A program made the position numbers and the translations under genes. From the NCBI GenBank assembly GCA_031394355.1, contig JANNSU010000079.1, positions 1 to 36,194 on the forward strand: 36,194 nt of DNA, given 5' to 3'. Below are positions 15,819-25,145 of the stretch, one piece after another. The notes beneath the pieces were generated by a model. The model saw only the letters and a program-made list of their open reading frames with translations. It was not told the origin of the DNA and made no database searches. This stretch comes from JAEUMY01 sp031394355. GTDB lineage: Bacteria; Pseudomonadota; Gammaproteobacteria; Burkholderiales; Usitatibacteraceae. The stretch's first letter is position 1, and each line of letters opens with the position of its first letter.

Positions 15819-16253
15819 CTAAGCGGGCCAGTTCTTGATGTACTGCTTCAACAGCCGGTTCTCGAACGCCGCATCCTTGATGGCGCTCTTGGCGATGTCA
15901 TGAAACGAAAGGATACCCAGCAGCGCGCCTTCTTCCATGACGGGGACATGGGTAATGTGAAGTTCGGTCATCATGGTACGCAGCCTGTCAGCCGAGTCCT
16001 CCGGCTGCACAACTGACGGATCCGTCTTCATGATTTCCCCCACTTTCGCGGTGGCGATATCGGCGCCGAGACGATCCAGGCCGACCAGCAACTCCCGCAA
16101 GGTCATGAGGCCAACCATGCTGCCCTTGTCCATGACCAAGACGGAACTGATTCCCTTTTCAACCATGAGGTGGACGGCCTTGGAGACTGAGTCAGCCGGC
16201 CCCACGGAATACAGCATGCTGCCCTTGTCGTTGAGTATGTCTTGTACAAGCAT
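15819..16253 (-). CDS. CBS-domain protein
   Basis: This 144-residue cytoplasmic protein consists of two CBS domains (about 1-60 and 70-135) and nothing else. Recognisable parts are SKAVHLMVEKGISSVLVMD, GLMTLRELL, VGEIMKTDPSVV, ITHVPVMEEGALLGILSFHD. Stand-alone CBS pairs bind adenosine nucleotides and usually act as energy or redox sensors on a partner; no partner is apparent here. AGGAGA precedes the ATG. A short duplicate of its 3' end lies 116 bp downstream. Confidence 0.88.
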   Translation of the reverse strand: MLVQDILNDKGSMLYSVGPADSVSKAVHLMVEKGISSVLVMDKGSMVGLMTLRELLVGLDRLGADIATAKVGEIMKTDPSVVQPEDSADRLRTMMTELHITHVPVMEEGALLGILSFHDIAKSAIKDAAFENRLLKQYIKNWPA

Positions 16254-16316
16254 TGGATTCTCCTGCAGCGGAGTGCCAAGACTAGCAAATGGACGGGCAC
16301 TGTGCTCATCATGCGA

Positions 16317-16338
16317 AAGGCCGCCCGGGGGCGGCCTT
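16317..16338 (-). terminator. Terminator of tRNA-Thr
   Basis: A 9-bp perfect GC-rich stem (AAGGCCGCC with its complement) around a 4-base loop lies 5 bases past the tRNA end. On the minus strand it ends CCTTTC, a short U-run. It could also work in the other direction. Confidence 0.7.
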
Positions 16339-16343
16339 GGAAT

Positions 16344-16419
16344 TGGTGCCGGAGATAGGAGTCGAACCTACGACCTTCGCATTACGAATGCGCTGCTCTA
16401 CCAACTGAGCTACACCGGC
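16344..16419 (-). tRNA. tRNA-Thr (anticodon CGU)
   Basis: Read on the minus strand, 76 bases fold as a normal tRNA: acceptor GCCGGTG pairing with the 3' TATCTCCGGC side, D arm GCTC-AGTTGGTA-GAGC, anticodon loop TTCGTAA with CGT at positions 34-36, T arm with GGTTCGACTCC, and encoded CCA. It closely resembles E. coli tRNA-Thr(CGU). The gene stands alone. Confidence 0.95.
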
Positions 16420-16990
16420 GGTGACTCGTGCAGGCGCGTTTGAGCGGACTGCAAAAAGACCGCGGATTATAGTCGCAGAAGACTCAAAAGGAAAGTTGGA
16501 TCAGTGCCAATCCAGCGGCTGGTCAATGCCTTGGTCCGGGGGGTCGACCCGTGATCAATCGTTTACGTGGTGCCGCAGATCTTCTCGCAGCGCGTCTTCG
16601 GACCTTGCCAGTCCTTCAGTCTGATGACTTCAAAACCGGGCATTCTGGTCGGCGGACCGGGCTCGGAAACACGGAACAATCCCGGCAGGACTTGTTGTGC
16701 ACCCGCTGTGCGTCCGCTGCGCACTGTCGATGTGGAGGCAACCAAGACGCTGTCATTGGACAATCGCGCACATCATATGTGAGCATACGCTATCGCTAGA
16801 ATAGCTATTGAATAATGTGTGTCAGCCAGTCCGTACCCGTGGCGACCGTTCTGGCGTCATTCGCGTGCAGGGGATCACAGGCGCATGGCGATGCCAGCCG
16901 CTCAAGTTCAATATTTGACCGTACATCGAAAATAGCTAGAGTATTTGCTCTGCATTCATACAATTGCACTTGTCCCAAAGGGAGCGTTTC
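16420..16990. other. Gap between tRNA-Thr and pilE (571 bp)
   Basis: No gene is recognised. A 66-codon minus-strand frame (16563-16763) ending in KTRCEKICGTT is open but resembles no family I know and lacks a clear ribosome site. The right third is AT-richer, with a 10-bp palindrome AATAGCTATT near 16800 and several CTATxGCTA words, and should hold the pilE promoter. I found no convincing sigma-54 (GG-N10-GC) or sigma-70 pair. Confidence 0.5.
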
Positions 16991-17419
16991 ATGAAAAAGC
17001 ATGCAGGTTTCACATTGATCGAGTTGCTGACCGTGGTGGCCATCATCGGCATTTTGGCTAGCATTGCAGTCCCGTCCTACACGGACTATGTCCGTCGCGG
17101 CAAGATCCAGGAGGCTGTTGGCGGGCTGTCTGACGCCCGAGTCAAGCTCGAACAGTTTTTTCTGGATAACCGGACTTATGAAGGCGGAGGCGGGGACTGG
17201 AAGTGTGGCGGCACCGCACCGGCATCACGCTATTTCACTTTCAGCTGCGAGGCGACGCCTTCCACATACCTCATTACTGCAAAGGGTGTCGATGCCCAAG
17301 GCGCGGACGGCATGAGCTACACGTTGAATCAGGCCAACATCAAGGGGTCGACATTCAGTCTGTCGGGTTGGACCAACTCCACGACGTGCTGGGTGTTGAA
17401 AAAGGGTGACTCGTGCTGA
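16991..17419 (+). CDS. pilE: Type IV pilin PilE-like protein
   Basis: The 142-residue protein has a class III prepilin leader of six residues ending in Gly, then FTLIELLTVVAIIGILASIA with the +5 Glu needed for cleavage and assembly by PilD. Two cysteine pairs (KCGG..SCE and CWVLKKGDSC) fit the disulfide-bonded pilin C-terminus. It is the first gene of a minor-pilin operon, so it is more likely a PilE minor pilin than the major subunit. AAAGGGAG precedes the ATG. Its last codons overlap the GTG of fimT. Confidence 0.9.
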   Translation: MKKHAGFTLIELLTVVAIIGILASIAVPSYTDYVRRGKIQEAVGGLSDARVKLEQFFLDNRTYEGGGGDWKCGGTAPASRYFTFSCEATPSTYLITAKGVDAQGADGMSYTLNQANIKGSTFSLSGWTNSTTCWVLKKGDSC

Positions 17420-17982
17420 TTCTGGGACACTTTTCCCAAGCAATCTCGCACACTCGGCGTCGAGTGACGGCTGGCTTTTCGCTCATCGAGCTGATGATCG
17501 CGATCGCTGTCCTGGGGGCCATGCTCGCCATGGGCGTCCCGGCATTCTTCAACTGGCTGCAAAATTCACAGACCCGCACTGCAGCAGAGGCGCTGCGAAA
17601 CGGGCTGCAGATCGCCCGCGCCGAAGCGGTACGGCTCAATCGCAATGTGCGGTTTCAGCTCACTGACTCGTCCGAGACGGGCTGGCGGGTCAATCCTTTG
17701 GACGACCCGGATCGTGACCCGCCAATCGGGGCGAGGGTCCACGGAGACGGCTCGCCCAATGTTGCCTTGCGGGTTACACCAGCAGGGGCCACAGACGTCA
17801 CCTTCAATTCTTTTGGTCAGGTCATCAACGCGGATGCGGTGACGCAAATGGATGTCTCCAATCCCATGATCACGAGTACGGATGAGCAACGGGCATTGCG
17901 TGTCTTCATCACGACTGGCGGCACGGCGAAAATGTGCGATCCAAAGGTCTTGATAGTAGGGGATCCGAAGGCCTGCCCATGA
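17413..17982 (+). CDS. fimT: Type IV pilus minor pilin FimT/FimU-like (GspH family)
   Basis: The 189-residue prepilin has a 21-residue leader ending in Gly, then FSLIELMIAIAVLGAMLAMG with +5 Glu. The following TRTAAEALRNGLQIARAEAVRLN helix is the GspH/FimT signature, and DVTFNSFGQV fits the family's C-terminal beta region. FimT and FimU proteins prime pilus assembly, and FimT can bind DNA in natural transformation; which applies here is open. The GTG start at 17413 overlaps the pilE stop by 7 bases; the pilV start overlaps its stop by ATGA. Confidence 0.88.
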   Translation: MLILGHFSQAISHTRRRVTAGFSLIELMIAIAVLGAMLAMGVPAFFNWLQNSQTRTAAEALRNGLQIARAEAVRLNRNVRFQLTDSSETGWRVNPLDDPDRDPPIGARVHGDGSPNVALRVTPAGATDVTFNSFGQVINADAVTQMDVSNPMITSTDEQRALRVFITTGGTAKMCDPKVLIVGDPKACP

Positions 17983-18452
17983 GCGTCAGATCGTTGGCCA
18001 TCAATCCAGCGGACCAGGGTGGCGTGATGCTCCTGGAAGCGCTGATCGGCATTTTGATTTTTTCCATCGGCATCCTTGCGCTGGTCGCCATGCAGGCCAA
18101 TGCAATCAGCAACGTTGCCAATGCCCAGTACCGCAGCGAGGCGTCCGCGCTGGCGGATGAGATTCTCGGCCAGATCCTCATGGATCGTGGCCCGGACAAC
18201 ACCCTCGCGACAGTGGACTCCTACACTTATAGCGGTGGTGCCGGGTCGTATCCGCCGCTCAGTCGCTGGGCCACAAAGGTGAATCGTCTGCCGGGCAGTG
18301 CAGCCAATCCCTCGACTATCGTCGTCACCACCATTCCATCCCCCGGTACCAATGGCCCCACCAAGCAGGTGGTCGTCACGGTGCGCTGGCGCGCCCCGTC
18401 CGCGACGCTGACCAGTAACCACGTCGCTGTCGGCTACATCAGCGGATCCTAG
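17979..18452 (+). CDS. pilV: Type IV pilus modification protein PilV
   Basis: This 157-residue minor pilin has a leader ending DQGG and the hydrophobic segment VMLLEALIGILIFSIGILAL. Val replaces the usual Phe at +1, but Glu is kept at +5. LLEALIGILIFSIGILALVAMQ and the ADEILGQI helix are typical of PilV. The ATG overlaps the fimT stop (ATGA), so translation is coupled. PilV is part of the tip-priming complex with FimU, PilW, PilX and PilE. Confidence 0.88.
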   Translation: MSVRSLAINPADQGGVMLLEALIGILIFSIGILALVAMQANAISNVANAQYRSEASALADEILGQILMDRGPDNTLATVDSYTYSGGAGSYPPLSRWATKVNRLPGSAANPSTIVVTTIPSPGTNGPTKQVVVTVRWRAPSATLTSNHVAVGYISGS

Positions 18453-18463
18453 GATATTCACGC

Positions 18464-19750
18464 ATGCATTCTCCTTCCCTTTCACGTTCCCAGTCAGGCT
18501 TCAGTTTGGTCGAGCTGATGGTCGGTGCCCTGCTCGGGCTTATCGGCACGGTCGTCATCTTTCAGATGTTTGCAGTCTCCGAGGAGCAGAAGCGCGCAAC
18601 CACGGGTGCCGGCGAATCGGTGCAGACCGCTGCCACGGCTCTTTTCCAGATTCAGCGTGACGGCATGTCAGCCGGGTATGGTCTCAGCAAGTTCTTGTAT
18701 GGCTGCTGGATCAATGGCTGGTACGACAACGGCGCTGGTGGCCAGAACATCCGCATCAATCTTGCACCGGTTCGCATCACCAAAGGGACAGGTAGCGCGT
18801 CGGACCAGATTACTTTCTTCTCGTCCGCCAATGACCTGTCCACGCTGCCGACCGGGCTTCTGGTCGCGCAGGCGGCTTCGGGCGGTGAGTTGCGCGTACT
18901 CAATCGCTTCGGCTTCAAGGCAGGCGATCTGGTCATCGCGATCAACTTGAATGAAGCGGATCCAGCATTGAAGGATTGCTCGCTCGCCCAGGTCAGCGCG
19001 CTACCCACGACTGCAGGCTTGGAGGATCGCATTCGCATTCTGCCGGGGTCATATGTGAATGCAGCCGGCCAAACTCGCCCCATTCAATACAACCGTCCTG
19101 GCGGCCTTTCGGCACCCTACGACATCGCGTACAAGAAGTGGGCGAATTCCTCGTCGCGCGGTGGACTGGTGTTCAACATTGGCACTTTGCCGCGCATGGT
19201 CACGTATCGGGTGCTTGATCGGCGCCTGGTGATCGGGGCCGAGCTGGCTGGTGGTGACCCCATTCCGATCGCGGATGAAGTTGTTCAGTTCAAGGTGCAA
19301 TATGGTGTGGATGGGGGCGATCACACTGCGGCTGCCACTGCGCCTACTGCGCCAGACCGGCGTATCGACGGAACGGCCAGCAACACCGCGTTGTCCCAAG
19401 CCAATCTCGGCACGACAGCCACGGATCACTGGGCGGAGGAATTGCCCCCGCTGGCAGCTGGCGCAGTCTTCACACCGCAGCAGTGGTCCAAGATCATTGC
19501 CGTCCGCATGGTGGTTGTGACCCGTGGGGAAAAGCTGCGCCCGAATCCGGTGAGTGGCGTATGTGAGGCAACGTCTTCATCAACTGCGCCAAAGTGGAGC
19601 GCTGCGGGCAATGTGCCGCTGGATGTGACTAGCGATCCCGATTGGCGGTGCTTCAAGTACACCGTTCAGGAAATGACTGTGCCACTCAGAAACCTGATCT
19701 GGTCTCCCGCCGAACTTGGTATTCAGCCGACAACCACGAACGACCTATGA
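18464..19750 (+). CDS. pilW: Type IV pilus assembly protein PilW
   Basis: The 428-residue minor pilin has a 12-residue leader, then FSLVELMVGALLGLIGTVVI with +5 Glu, and the QIQRDGMSAGYGL helix seen in PilW. The large C-terminal beta-rich region has several cysteines. AGGA precedes the ATG, 11 bases after pilV. Its stop overlaps the pilX start as ATGA. Confidence 0.88.
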   Translation: MHSPSLSRSQSGFSLVELMVGALLGLIGTVVIFQMFAVSEEQKRATTGAGESVQTAATALFQIQRDGMSAGYGLSKFLYGCWINGWYDNGAGGQNIRINLAPVRITKGTGSASDQITFFSSANDLSTLPTGLLVAQAASGGELRVLNRFGFKAGDLVIAINLNEADPALKDCSLAQVSALPTTAGLEDRIRILPGSYVNAAGQTRPIQYNRPGGLSAPYDIAYKKWANSSSRGGLVFNIGTLPRMVTYRVLDRRLVIGAELAGGDPIPIADEVVQFKVQYGVDGGDHTAAATAPTAPDRRIDGTASNTALSQANLGTTATDHWAEELPPLAAGAVFTPQQWSKIIAVRMVVVTRGEKLRPNPVSGVCEATSSSTAPKWSAAGNVPLDVTSDPDWRCFKYTVQEMTVPLRNLIWSPAELGIQPTTTNDL

Positions 19751-20373
19751 AACGATTCCATTCCCCCGCACCCTCGCCACGCGCACAACGTGGTGTCGTG
19801 CTGTTCATTTCCCTCATCGTGCTGGTTGCAATGAGCCTTGCAGGTGTCGCGCTGATGCGTTCGGTGGACACGGCGGTGTTGGTGTCGGGCAACTTGGCCA
19901 TCAAGCAGGCGTCCGTCCAGTCCAGCCAGATGGCTATCACCTCTGCAGCCACCTGGCTCAATGCAAACAGTGCCGGCGTCGGGCTCGACAATACGCTGGA
20001 ATCTGCGGGCTACTTCTCCAGTTCGCCAACCATTGAACCCAACTGGTTCGTGGCCTCCACCTGGGATGGCGGGCAAGTCGCATCCGTGAATGGTGGTGCA
20101 GCCGACGCGGCGGGAAACAAGATTCGCTATGTAATCCATCGACTCTGCACAGAAGCCAATACACCTCACAACGGCGACGGCCCGACAGGGGCGACCAACC
20201 AGTGTGGCCGTTACTTCCCGATTGAGGCAGGTGCCTCAGGCGGCAGCAAGGGCGTAGGTAGCGATGTCTTTATCGGTCGTCCCGAGCTCTTCTATCGTGT
20301 GACGATCAGGGTGGATGGGCCGAAGGAAACCTCGACCATTTCCCAGGTCAACCTGTTGATTCCGACCAGCTGA
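19747..20373 (+). CDS. pilX: Type IV pilus assembly protein PilX
   Basis: The 208-residue protein begins with a basic leader and QRGVVLFISLIVLVAMSLAG, followed by ALMRSVDTAVLVSGNLAIKQ, the PilX N-terminal pattern (RG-hydrophobic segment-MR..AGN). As in many PilX proteins there is no Glu at +5. PilX helps place PilY1 at the pilus tip. The ATG overlaps the pilW stop; an open frame further upstream is only the shadow of pilW. Confidence 0.88.
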   Translation: MKRFHSPAPSPRAQRGVVLFISLIVLVAMSLAGVALMRSVDTAVLVSGNLAIKQASVQSSQMAITSAATWLNANSAGVGLDNTLESAGYFSSSPTIEPNWFVASTWDGGQVASVNGGAADAAGNKIRYVIHRLCTEANTPHNGDGPTGATNQCGRYFPIEAGASGGSKGVGSDVFIGRPELFYRVTIRVDGPKETSTISQVNLLIPTS

Positions 20374-20427
20374 TTCTTGCTTTCATTGAACGACTATCCG
20401 GGCCCTATCGGCCCAGCGGAGTACGCC

Positions 20428-23400
20428 ATGAACCACCGAACCCTTTCCAAATTTCTGCTTGGCGGCATTGCGACCGCCCTTCTGGTCGGCGGAAGCCCCG
20501 TCATGGCCCAGCAGGCGGATATCGCCAACGTGCCTCTCGCCAATTCGCCCAGCGATGCGGTCAAGCCGAACTTGATGTACATCCTGGACGACTCCGGGTC
20601 CATGGCCTGGAGGTATATGCCAGACCAGATTTTCCGCCTCACGACGCAGCAGATCATCAACAGTTGCAATCGGTGTCCGGTCCCCTATAGCGTTAGGAAC
20701 GTGGATCGCAGCACTGAGCGTATTGAAAGCAACTCCGATATTCGCGGTAACGTCGGCGCGGAAGTTCGGTTTCTCTACGGTCCAATTCCGGCCCCACTTG
20801 CCCTTGGCACGACCTATTTCATTCGGACAAGGCCGAGCGGCAATATATTCACGCTGACCACTGCCTCGGGAGGCGCGGCCAATATTGACCTCACTACAGA
20901 AGTTAGCGGTGCTCGCTTCATCGTGAGTCTTTCCACGTTGTCGGTTGATGATGGAGCCAATGAGCGCATTACAGCTTCGGCCAATCATGGCGCGACAGTC
21001 GGTTCCACGATCCGCTTTACCTCTGGCATCCCGCCAAGCCCGCTGCTGCTCAATACCACCTATTATGTTGTTGAGACTGCTGCCACTACTTTTTCGGTAG
21101 CCACGGCGCCGGGTGGTTCCAAGATCAACCTCACCCAACCGACAGGAACCATTTCTGCGGTCAACACTGGCACCGAGACACTGACATTTTCTTCGGCGCA
21201 CGGTGCGGTGGTGGGTTCATACTTCCAGCGTACCGGCGGCAGCAATTTCCCTGGCGGCATGAGCAATGGTACGACCTACTTTGTCATCGCGGTACCCACT
21301 TCCACCACGCTCATTGTGTCCACAGCGGCAGGCGGTACGGCAGTGAATCTCTCCGGTACGGCGACAACAGGTGCCAACGTGCGATTCACCCACCCGTCGG
21401 CATTTGTGGTGGATGGCGGTTGCAGCGGTCCGGGTGGCGAATCGAGTGGGGCCCCGTCGATTGGCCAGGCTTGCGGCAATCATGAGGACGATCCGAACGT
21501 TCCTGCGGAAGGCGGCGGCGGCCAGCCGACAGCGACATATGGAGAAGCGGGGTACTACTCTACGCAATTCAATGCGATCTATTACAACCCCAATATCACT
21601 TACACCCCGGCCGTCAACTATGCCGGTGTGAGCTTCGGCAACGCCCCGCCGACTGCTGCGCGTCGCGATTACTTTCTGGATAGCAATACAACCAATGTGA
21701 CGAACGGTCTGACGGAGCTGTTCTACTGCAAGACCCCTTCGCCCAGCTCCTTAGAGCTCGTTGACACCAATGTCTGCAGACGCAATGGAATCCATAACGT
21801 CTCACCGTTCTTGGGAGCAGGGCAACCCGACTACTTCATTTACTGGAACACCGTGGGCGGAGCCAACCGGGGCTACCCGACCGAGGAGTTTCCGTATCGT
21901 TATCGCGACACGACACGGGGGCCGCACTATTTCACCATTTCGGCACATGAGTACTGTTCGGATACGCAACTTCGCAACTGTGCTTTGGCCCTGGCTTCGG
22001 GTGCCGCACCGGATACGACATTCTCCATTCCTGCCACGGTACGTTGGTGCAAGACTGCTGCCGATGCGCAATCGCCGGCGGCGTTGACTGGCACATCGGG
22101 CAGCCCAGCCACAGCGCGCTGCCAGGAGAAGTTTTCCCGTGGCGTGTATCAGTACGCGCGTTATGGGCGTTTCCGCCGGGTCGACATCACGCCTTCCGTG
22201 GCAACCTATACAAAGGGTCCGGCAGCCGTCAGGTCTGAATGTGCTGGTGCGACCTGTACCTATGCTCAAGAGGTACAGAACTTCGCCAACTGGTTCAGCT
22301 ACTACAGCAATCGCATGATGTTGATGAAGACTGCTACCGGACGCGCTTTCTTGGCCATCGACAACCGTTACCGCATCGGATTCATCACCATCAATCCAAA
22401 CAATCCGGTGACGAGCTCCAAGTATTTGCGCGTGTCCCCTTTCGAGACTGGCGCGGGTGCGCACAAGGACCAGTGGTACCAGAAGCTCTATGCCCAGGAC
22501 ACCAACGGGGGCACGCCGCTACCTTCTGCGTTGTCGCGTGTCGGCCGCTACTATGCGGGCCAGGTCGACGGCATCAATGATGGCATGCGTCCTGATGCCA
22601 CGTCCGAAGATCCTGTCCAGTTCTCCTGCCAGCAGAACTTCGCGCTGCTCACCACAGATGGTTACTGGAACAACAACAGCAACAGTACGATTACGGGTGG
22701 CAGCATCGGCAACCAGGACAATGCGAACTCCGGCTTTACCACGCGTTCTTCAGGCGCGTTTGATGGCGGATTGTCCGGTGCCGACAATACGCTTGCTGAT
22801 GTCGCAGCGTACTACTACAAGACTGACCTCAGAACCACTGGCCCCATCTCGATTACCGAGAATAACGTGCCCACCAACACCAAGGACACAGCCAGCCATC
22901 AACACATGGTGACGTTTACCCTGGGGCTGGGCTTGAAGGGATTGATGGATTACATTCCCGACTACGATATCAACAACACCGGGGACTTTGCGAATATTCG
23001 CAATGGTGTATCCGGTTCCTGTTCCTGGACTACGGGTACCTGCAATTGGCCCGTGCCGACATCGGGCCAGGCCACCACGCTGGACGACCTGTGGCATGCC
23101 GCCGTGAACGGTCGCGGCTTGTACTTCAGCGCTGGCGACCCGAACTCTCTGGCGCAGGGCTTGCAGAGTGCCCTGGCGGCATTGAATGTGCAGACCGCCG
23201 CCGCCTCGGCATCCGCCACCAGCAGCCCCAACATCACGGAAACCGACAACTTCATCTACAGCTCCACCTTCCGTACCGTGAAGTGGGATGGCGAGATCGT
23301 GGCGCAGCGCATCAACACCACGTCCGGCGCCGTGATCCCGGCCATCGAGTGGTCGGCTCAGGCCCAGTTGAACGGGCGCAGCACCGACAGCGCAGATACG

Positions 23401-25140
23401 CGCACCATCTACACCATCTCCGAAGCTGCTGCGGGCAAACGCAAGGACTTCACGTTTGCCAACCTCACCAACTCGGCTGTGGGCGGCATTGCTGCGGAGC
23501 GGCCGTACTTCGACAACAAGTGCGGCGCGCTATCCCAATGCACCCTGTTGACCCTCGGGCAACAATTGGTCGCCAACAGCGGCAACCGCCTCGTCAACTA
23601 TCTCCGTGGTCAGCGGCAAGACGAGAACTTCACGGTGCCTGAGACCACGCCGCCGTTCCGTGCCCGTGAGTTCATTCTGGGTGATCCGGTCAACGCCACC
23701 CCGGCGTTTGTCTCAGCGCCGCGCTTCTCGTTCCTGGATGCTGTCTCGCCACTGTATGAGGTCTTCAAGCTGGCCAACAAGACGCGTACGCCTGTGCTTT
23801 ACATCGCGGCCAATGACGGCATGCTGCACGCGATCAACGGCGACACCGGTAACGAGATATGGGCGTATGTGCCTCGCATCATCATGCCCAAAATGCACCG
23901 ACTCGCCACGGCGAACTGGGGGAGCACCCACGAATTCCTGGTGGACGGTTCGCCCCGCACCATGGACGTTTATCTGGGCGGGTCATGGAAAACCATCCTG
24001 GTGGCCGGCCTGAACAGTGGCGGCCGGGGCTACTACGCCCTGGATGTGACCGAGCCGACCAACCCGAAAGTGCTCTGGGAATTCTGCAACCAGGCCACGC
24101 TCTGCCAGAATTCGGATGTTGACTTGGGGCTTACATATGGCAATCCCCTCATCACCAAGCGCCCGAGCGATGGCAAATGGGTTGTGATGGTGACATCGGG
24201 CCTCAATAACGTCTCCCCGGGCAGCGGCTTGGGCTACCTGTACGTTCTGGATGCCTTGACCGGTGCGGTGTTGAACAAGGTCAGCACTGGCGTGGGTTCG
24301 ATCACGGCACCGAGCGGCTTTTCCAAGATCAGTGGCTTTGCCGATAACTTCAGTGTCGACAATACTTCCAGATTCGTTTACGGCGGAGATCTCTACGGCA
24401 ACGTGTGGAAGTTCGACTTTACCGTTGGCACCTTGGTGGCCAAGCGCATTGCGCGCCTTACCGAGGCCAGCGGCAGGCCCCAGCCGATCACCACTCGGCC
24501 GGAGTTGGCAGAGATCAACGGCTATCCGGTTGTCTACATTGGCACGGGTTTGTACTACGGCACGTCCGACCTGTTTGATCCAGCTACGCTGGTCCCGCCA
24601 TTGCCTTGGGCCTATAGACAGTCGATCTATGCCATCAAGGATCGCGATGCCGACCTGGGCGCTTTCCGCTCTGCAAACGTCGTGCAGCAGACGTTGACAG
24701 AGGTCGGAGGCATCACCCGGACCACCAGCAGCACAGGAACAGTGGACTGGGCGGTCAAGGATGGCTGGTTCATTGACCTCACCCTGCCTTCGTCGCCTGG
24801 AGAGCGTGTGAACATTGAGCCGCAGCTGGTGCAGGGAACGCTGGTTGTCATCGCGAACGTGCCCAACAACTCAGCGTGTACGGTCGGTGGTGATAGCTGG
24901 CTGTATACGTTTGATTCCAATACGGGACTCAAGGCGCCTGCGGCAGCGGTTGCGGGTACCAAGCTGACCGGCAAGATCACCGTGGGTATTGTGATTATCC
25001 GGCTGCCCAGCGGCGTATTGCGAGCAATCGTCACCACTGCAGAAGGCAGCAAGACGACCTTGCCTGTGCCAACCGGTGGTGGTGTGAACAAAGTACGTCG
25101 CGTCGGCTGGCGTGAGCTGGTGCAGGATCGCAGGGAGTAA
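20428..25140 (+). CDS. pilY1: Type IV pilus tip adhesin/biogenesis factor PilY1
   Basis: This 1570-residue secreted protein has a signal peptide of about 27 residues (cleaved near VMAQQ), then a von Willebrand A-like region with the metal site LDDSGSM (Asp54, Ser56, Ser58). Residues 97-318 contain three tandem beta-rich repeats inserted right after it. The vWA region continues with YSNRMMLMKTATGRAFLAI and a FALLTTDGYWN strand. The C-terminal third is the PilY1 beta-propeller (AANDGMLHAINGDTGNEIWAYVP onward), with a possible Ca-binding DRDADLGAF loop. PilY1 promotes pilus extension, adhesion and surface sensing. Start at 20428 fits the signal peptide; GGAG precedes it. Family members are about 1000-1400 residues, so this one is long. 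Confidence 0.93.
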   Translation: MNHRTLSKFLLGGIATALLVGGSPVMAQQADIANVPLANSPSDAVKPNLMYILDDSGSMAWRYMPDQIFRLTTQQIINSCNRCPVPYSVRNVDRSTERIESNSDIRGNVGAEVRFLYGPIPAPLALGTTYFIRTRPSGNIFTLTTASGGAANIDLTTEVSGARFIVSLSTLSVDDGANERITASANHGATVGSTIRFTSGIPPSPLLLNTTYYVVETAATTFSVATAPGGSKINLTQPTGTISAVNTGTETLTFSSAHGAVVGSYFQRTGGSNFPGGMSNGTTYFVIAVPTSTTLIVSTAAGGTAVNLSGTATTGANVRFTHPSAFVVDGGCSGPGGESSGAPSIGQACGNHEDDPNVPAEGGGGQPTATYGEAGYYSTQFNAIYYNPNITYTPAVNYAGVSFGNAPPTAARRDYFLDSNTTNVTNGLTELFYCKTPSPSSLELVDTNVCRRNGIHNVSPFLGAGQPDYFIYWNTVGGANRGYPTEEFPYRYRDTTRGPHYFTISAHEYCSDTQLRNCALALASGAAPDTTFSIPATVRWCKTAADAQSPAALTGTSGSPATARCQEKFSRGVYQYARYGRFRRVDITPSVATYTKGPAAVRSECAGATCTYAQEVQNFANWFSYYSNRMMLMKTATGRAFLAIDNRYRIGFITINPNNPVTSSKYLRVSPFETGAGAHKDQWYQKLYAQDTNGGTPLPSALSRVGRYYAGQVDGINDGMRPDATSEDPVQFSCQQNFALLTTDGYWNNNSNSTITGGSIGNQDNANSGFTTRSSGAFDGGLSGADNTLADVAAYYYKTDLRTTGPISITENNVPTNTKDTASHQHMVTFTLGLGLKGLMDYIPDYDINNTGDFANIRNGVSGSCSWTTGTCNWPVPTSGQATTLDDLWHAAVNGRGLYFSAGDPNSLAQGLQSALAALNVQTAAASASATSSPNITETDNFIYSSTFRTVKWDGEIVAQRINTTSGAVIPAIEWSAQAQLNGRSTDSADTRTIYTISEAAAGKRKDFTFANLTNSAVGGIAAERPYFDNKCGALSQCTLLTLGQQLVANSGNRLVNYLRGQRQDENFTVPETTPPFRAREFILGDPVNATPAFVSAPRFSFLDAVSPLYEVFKLANKTRTPVLYIAANDGMLHAINGDTGNEIWAYVPRIIMPKMHRLATANWGSTHEFLVDGSPRTMDVYLGGSWKTILVAGLNSGGRGYYALDVTEPTNPKVLWEFCNQATLCQNSDVDLGLTYGNPLITKRPSDGKWVVMVTSGLNNVSPGSGLGYLYVLDALTGAVLNKVSTGVGSITAPSGFSKISGFADNFSVDNTSRFVYGGDLYGNVWKFDFTVGTLVAKRIARLTEASGRPQPITTRPELAEINGYPVVYIGTGLYYGTSDLFDPATLVPPLPWAYRQSIYAIKDRDADLGAFRSANVVQQTLTEVGGITRTTSSTGTVDWAVKDGWFIDLTLPSSPGERVNIEPQLVQGTLVVIANVPNNSACTVGGDSWLYTFDSNTGLKAPAAAVAGTKLTGKITVGIVIIRLPSGVLRAIVTTAEGSKTTLPVPTGGGVNKVRRVGWRELVQDRRE
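22990..23001. repeat. GCGAATATTCGC palindrome, copy 8
   Basis: Inside pilY1, read as ANIR in GDFANIRNG. Flanks make 16 bp, 22988-23003. Confidence 0.95.
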
Positions 25141-25145
25141 AAATC

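Noticed and set aside
16563..16763. 66-codon minus-strand frame in the tRNA-pilE gap
   Set aside because: No ribosome site, no recognised family, and a plus-strand frame of similar length overlaps it; noted in the gap entry only.
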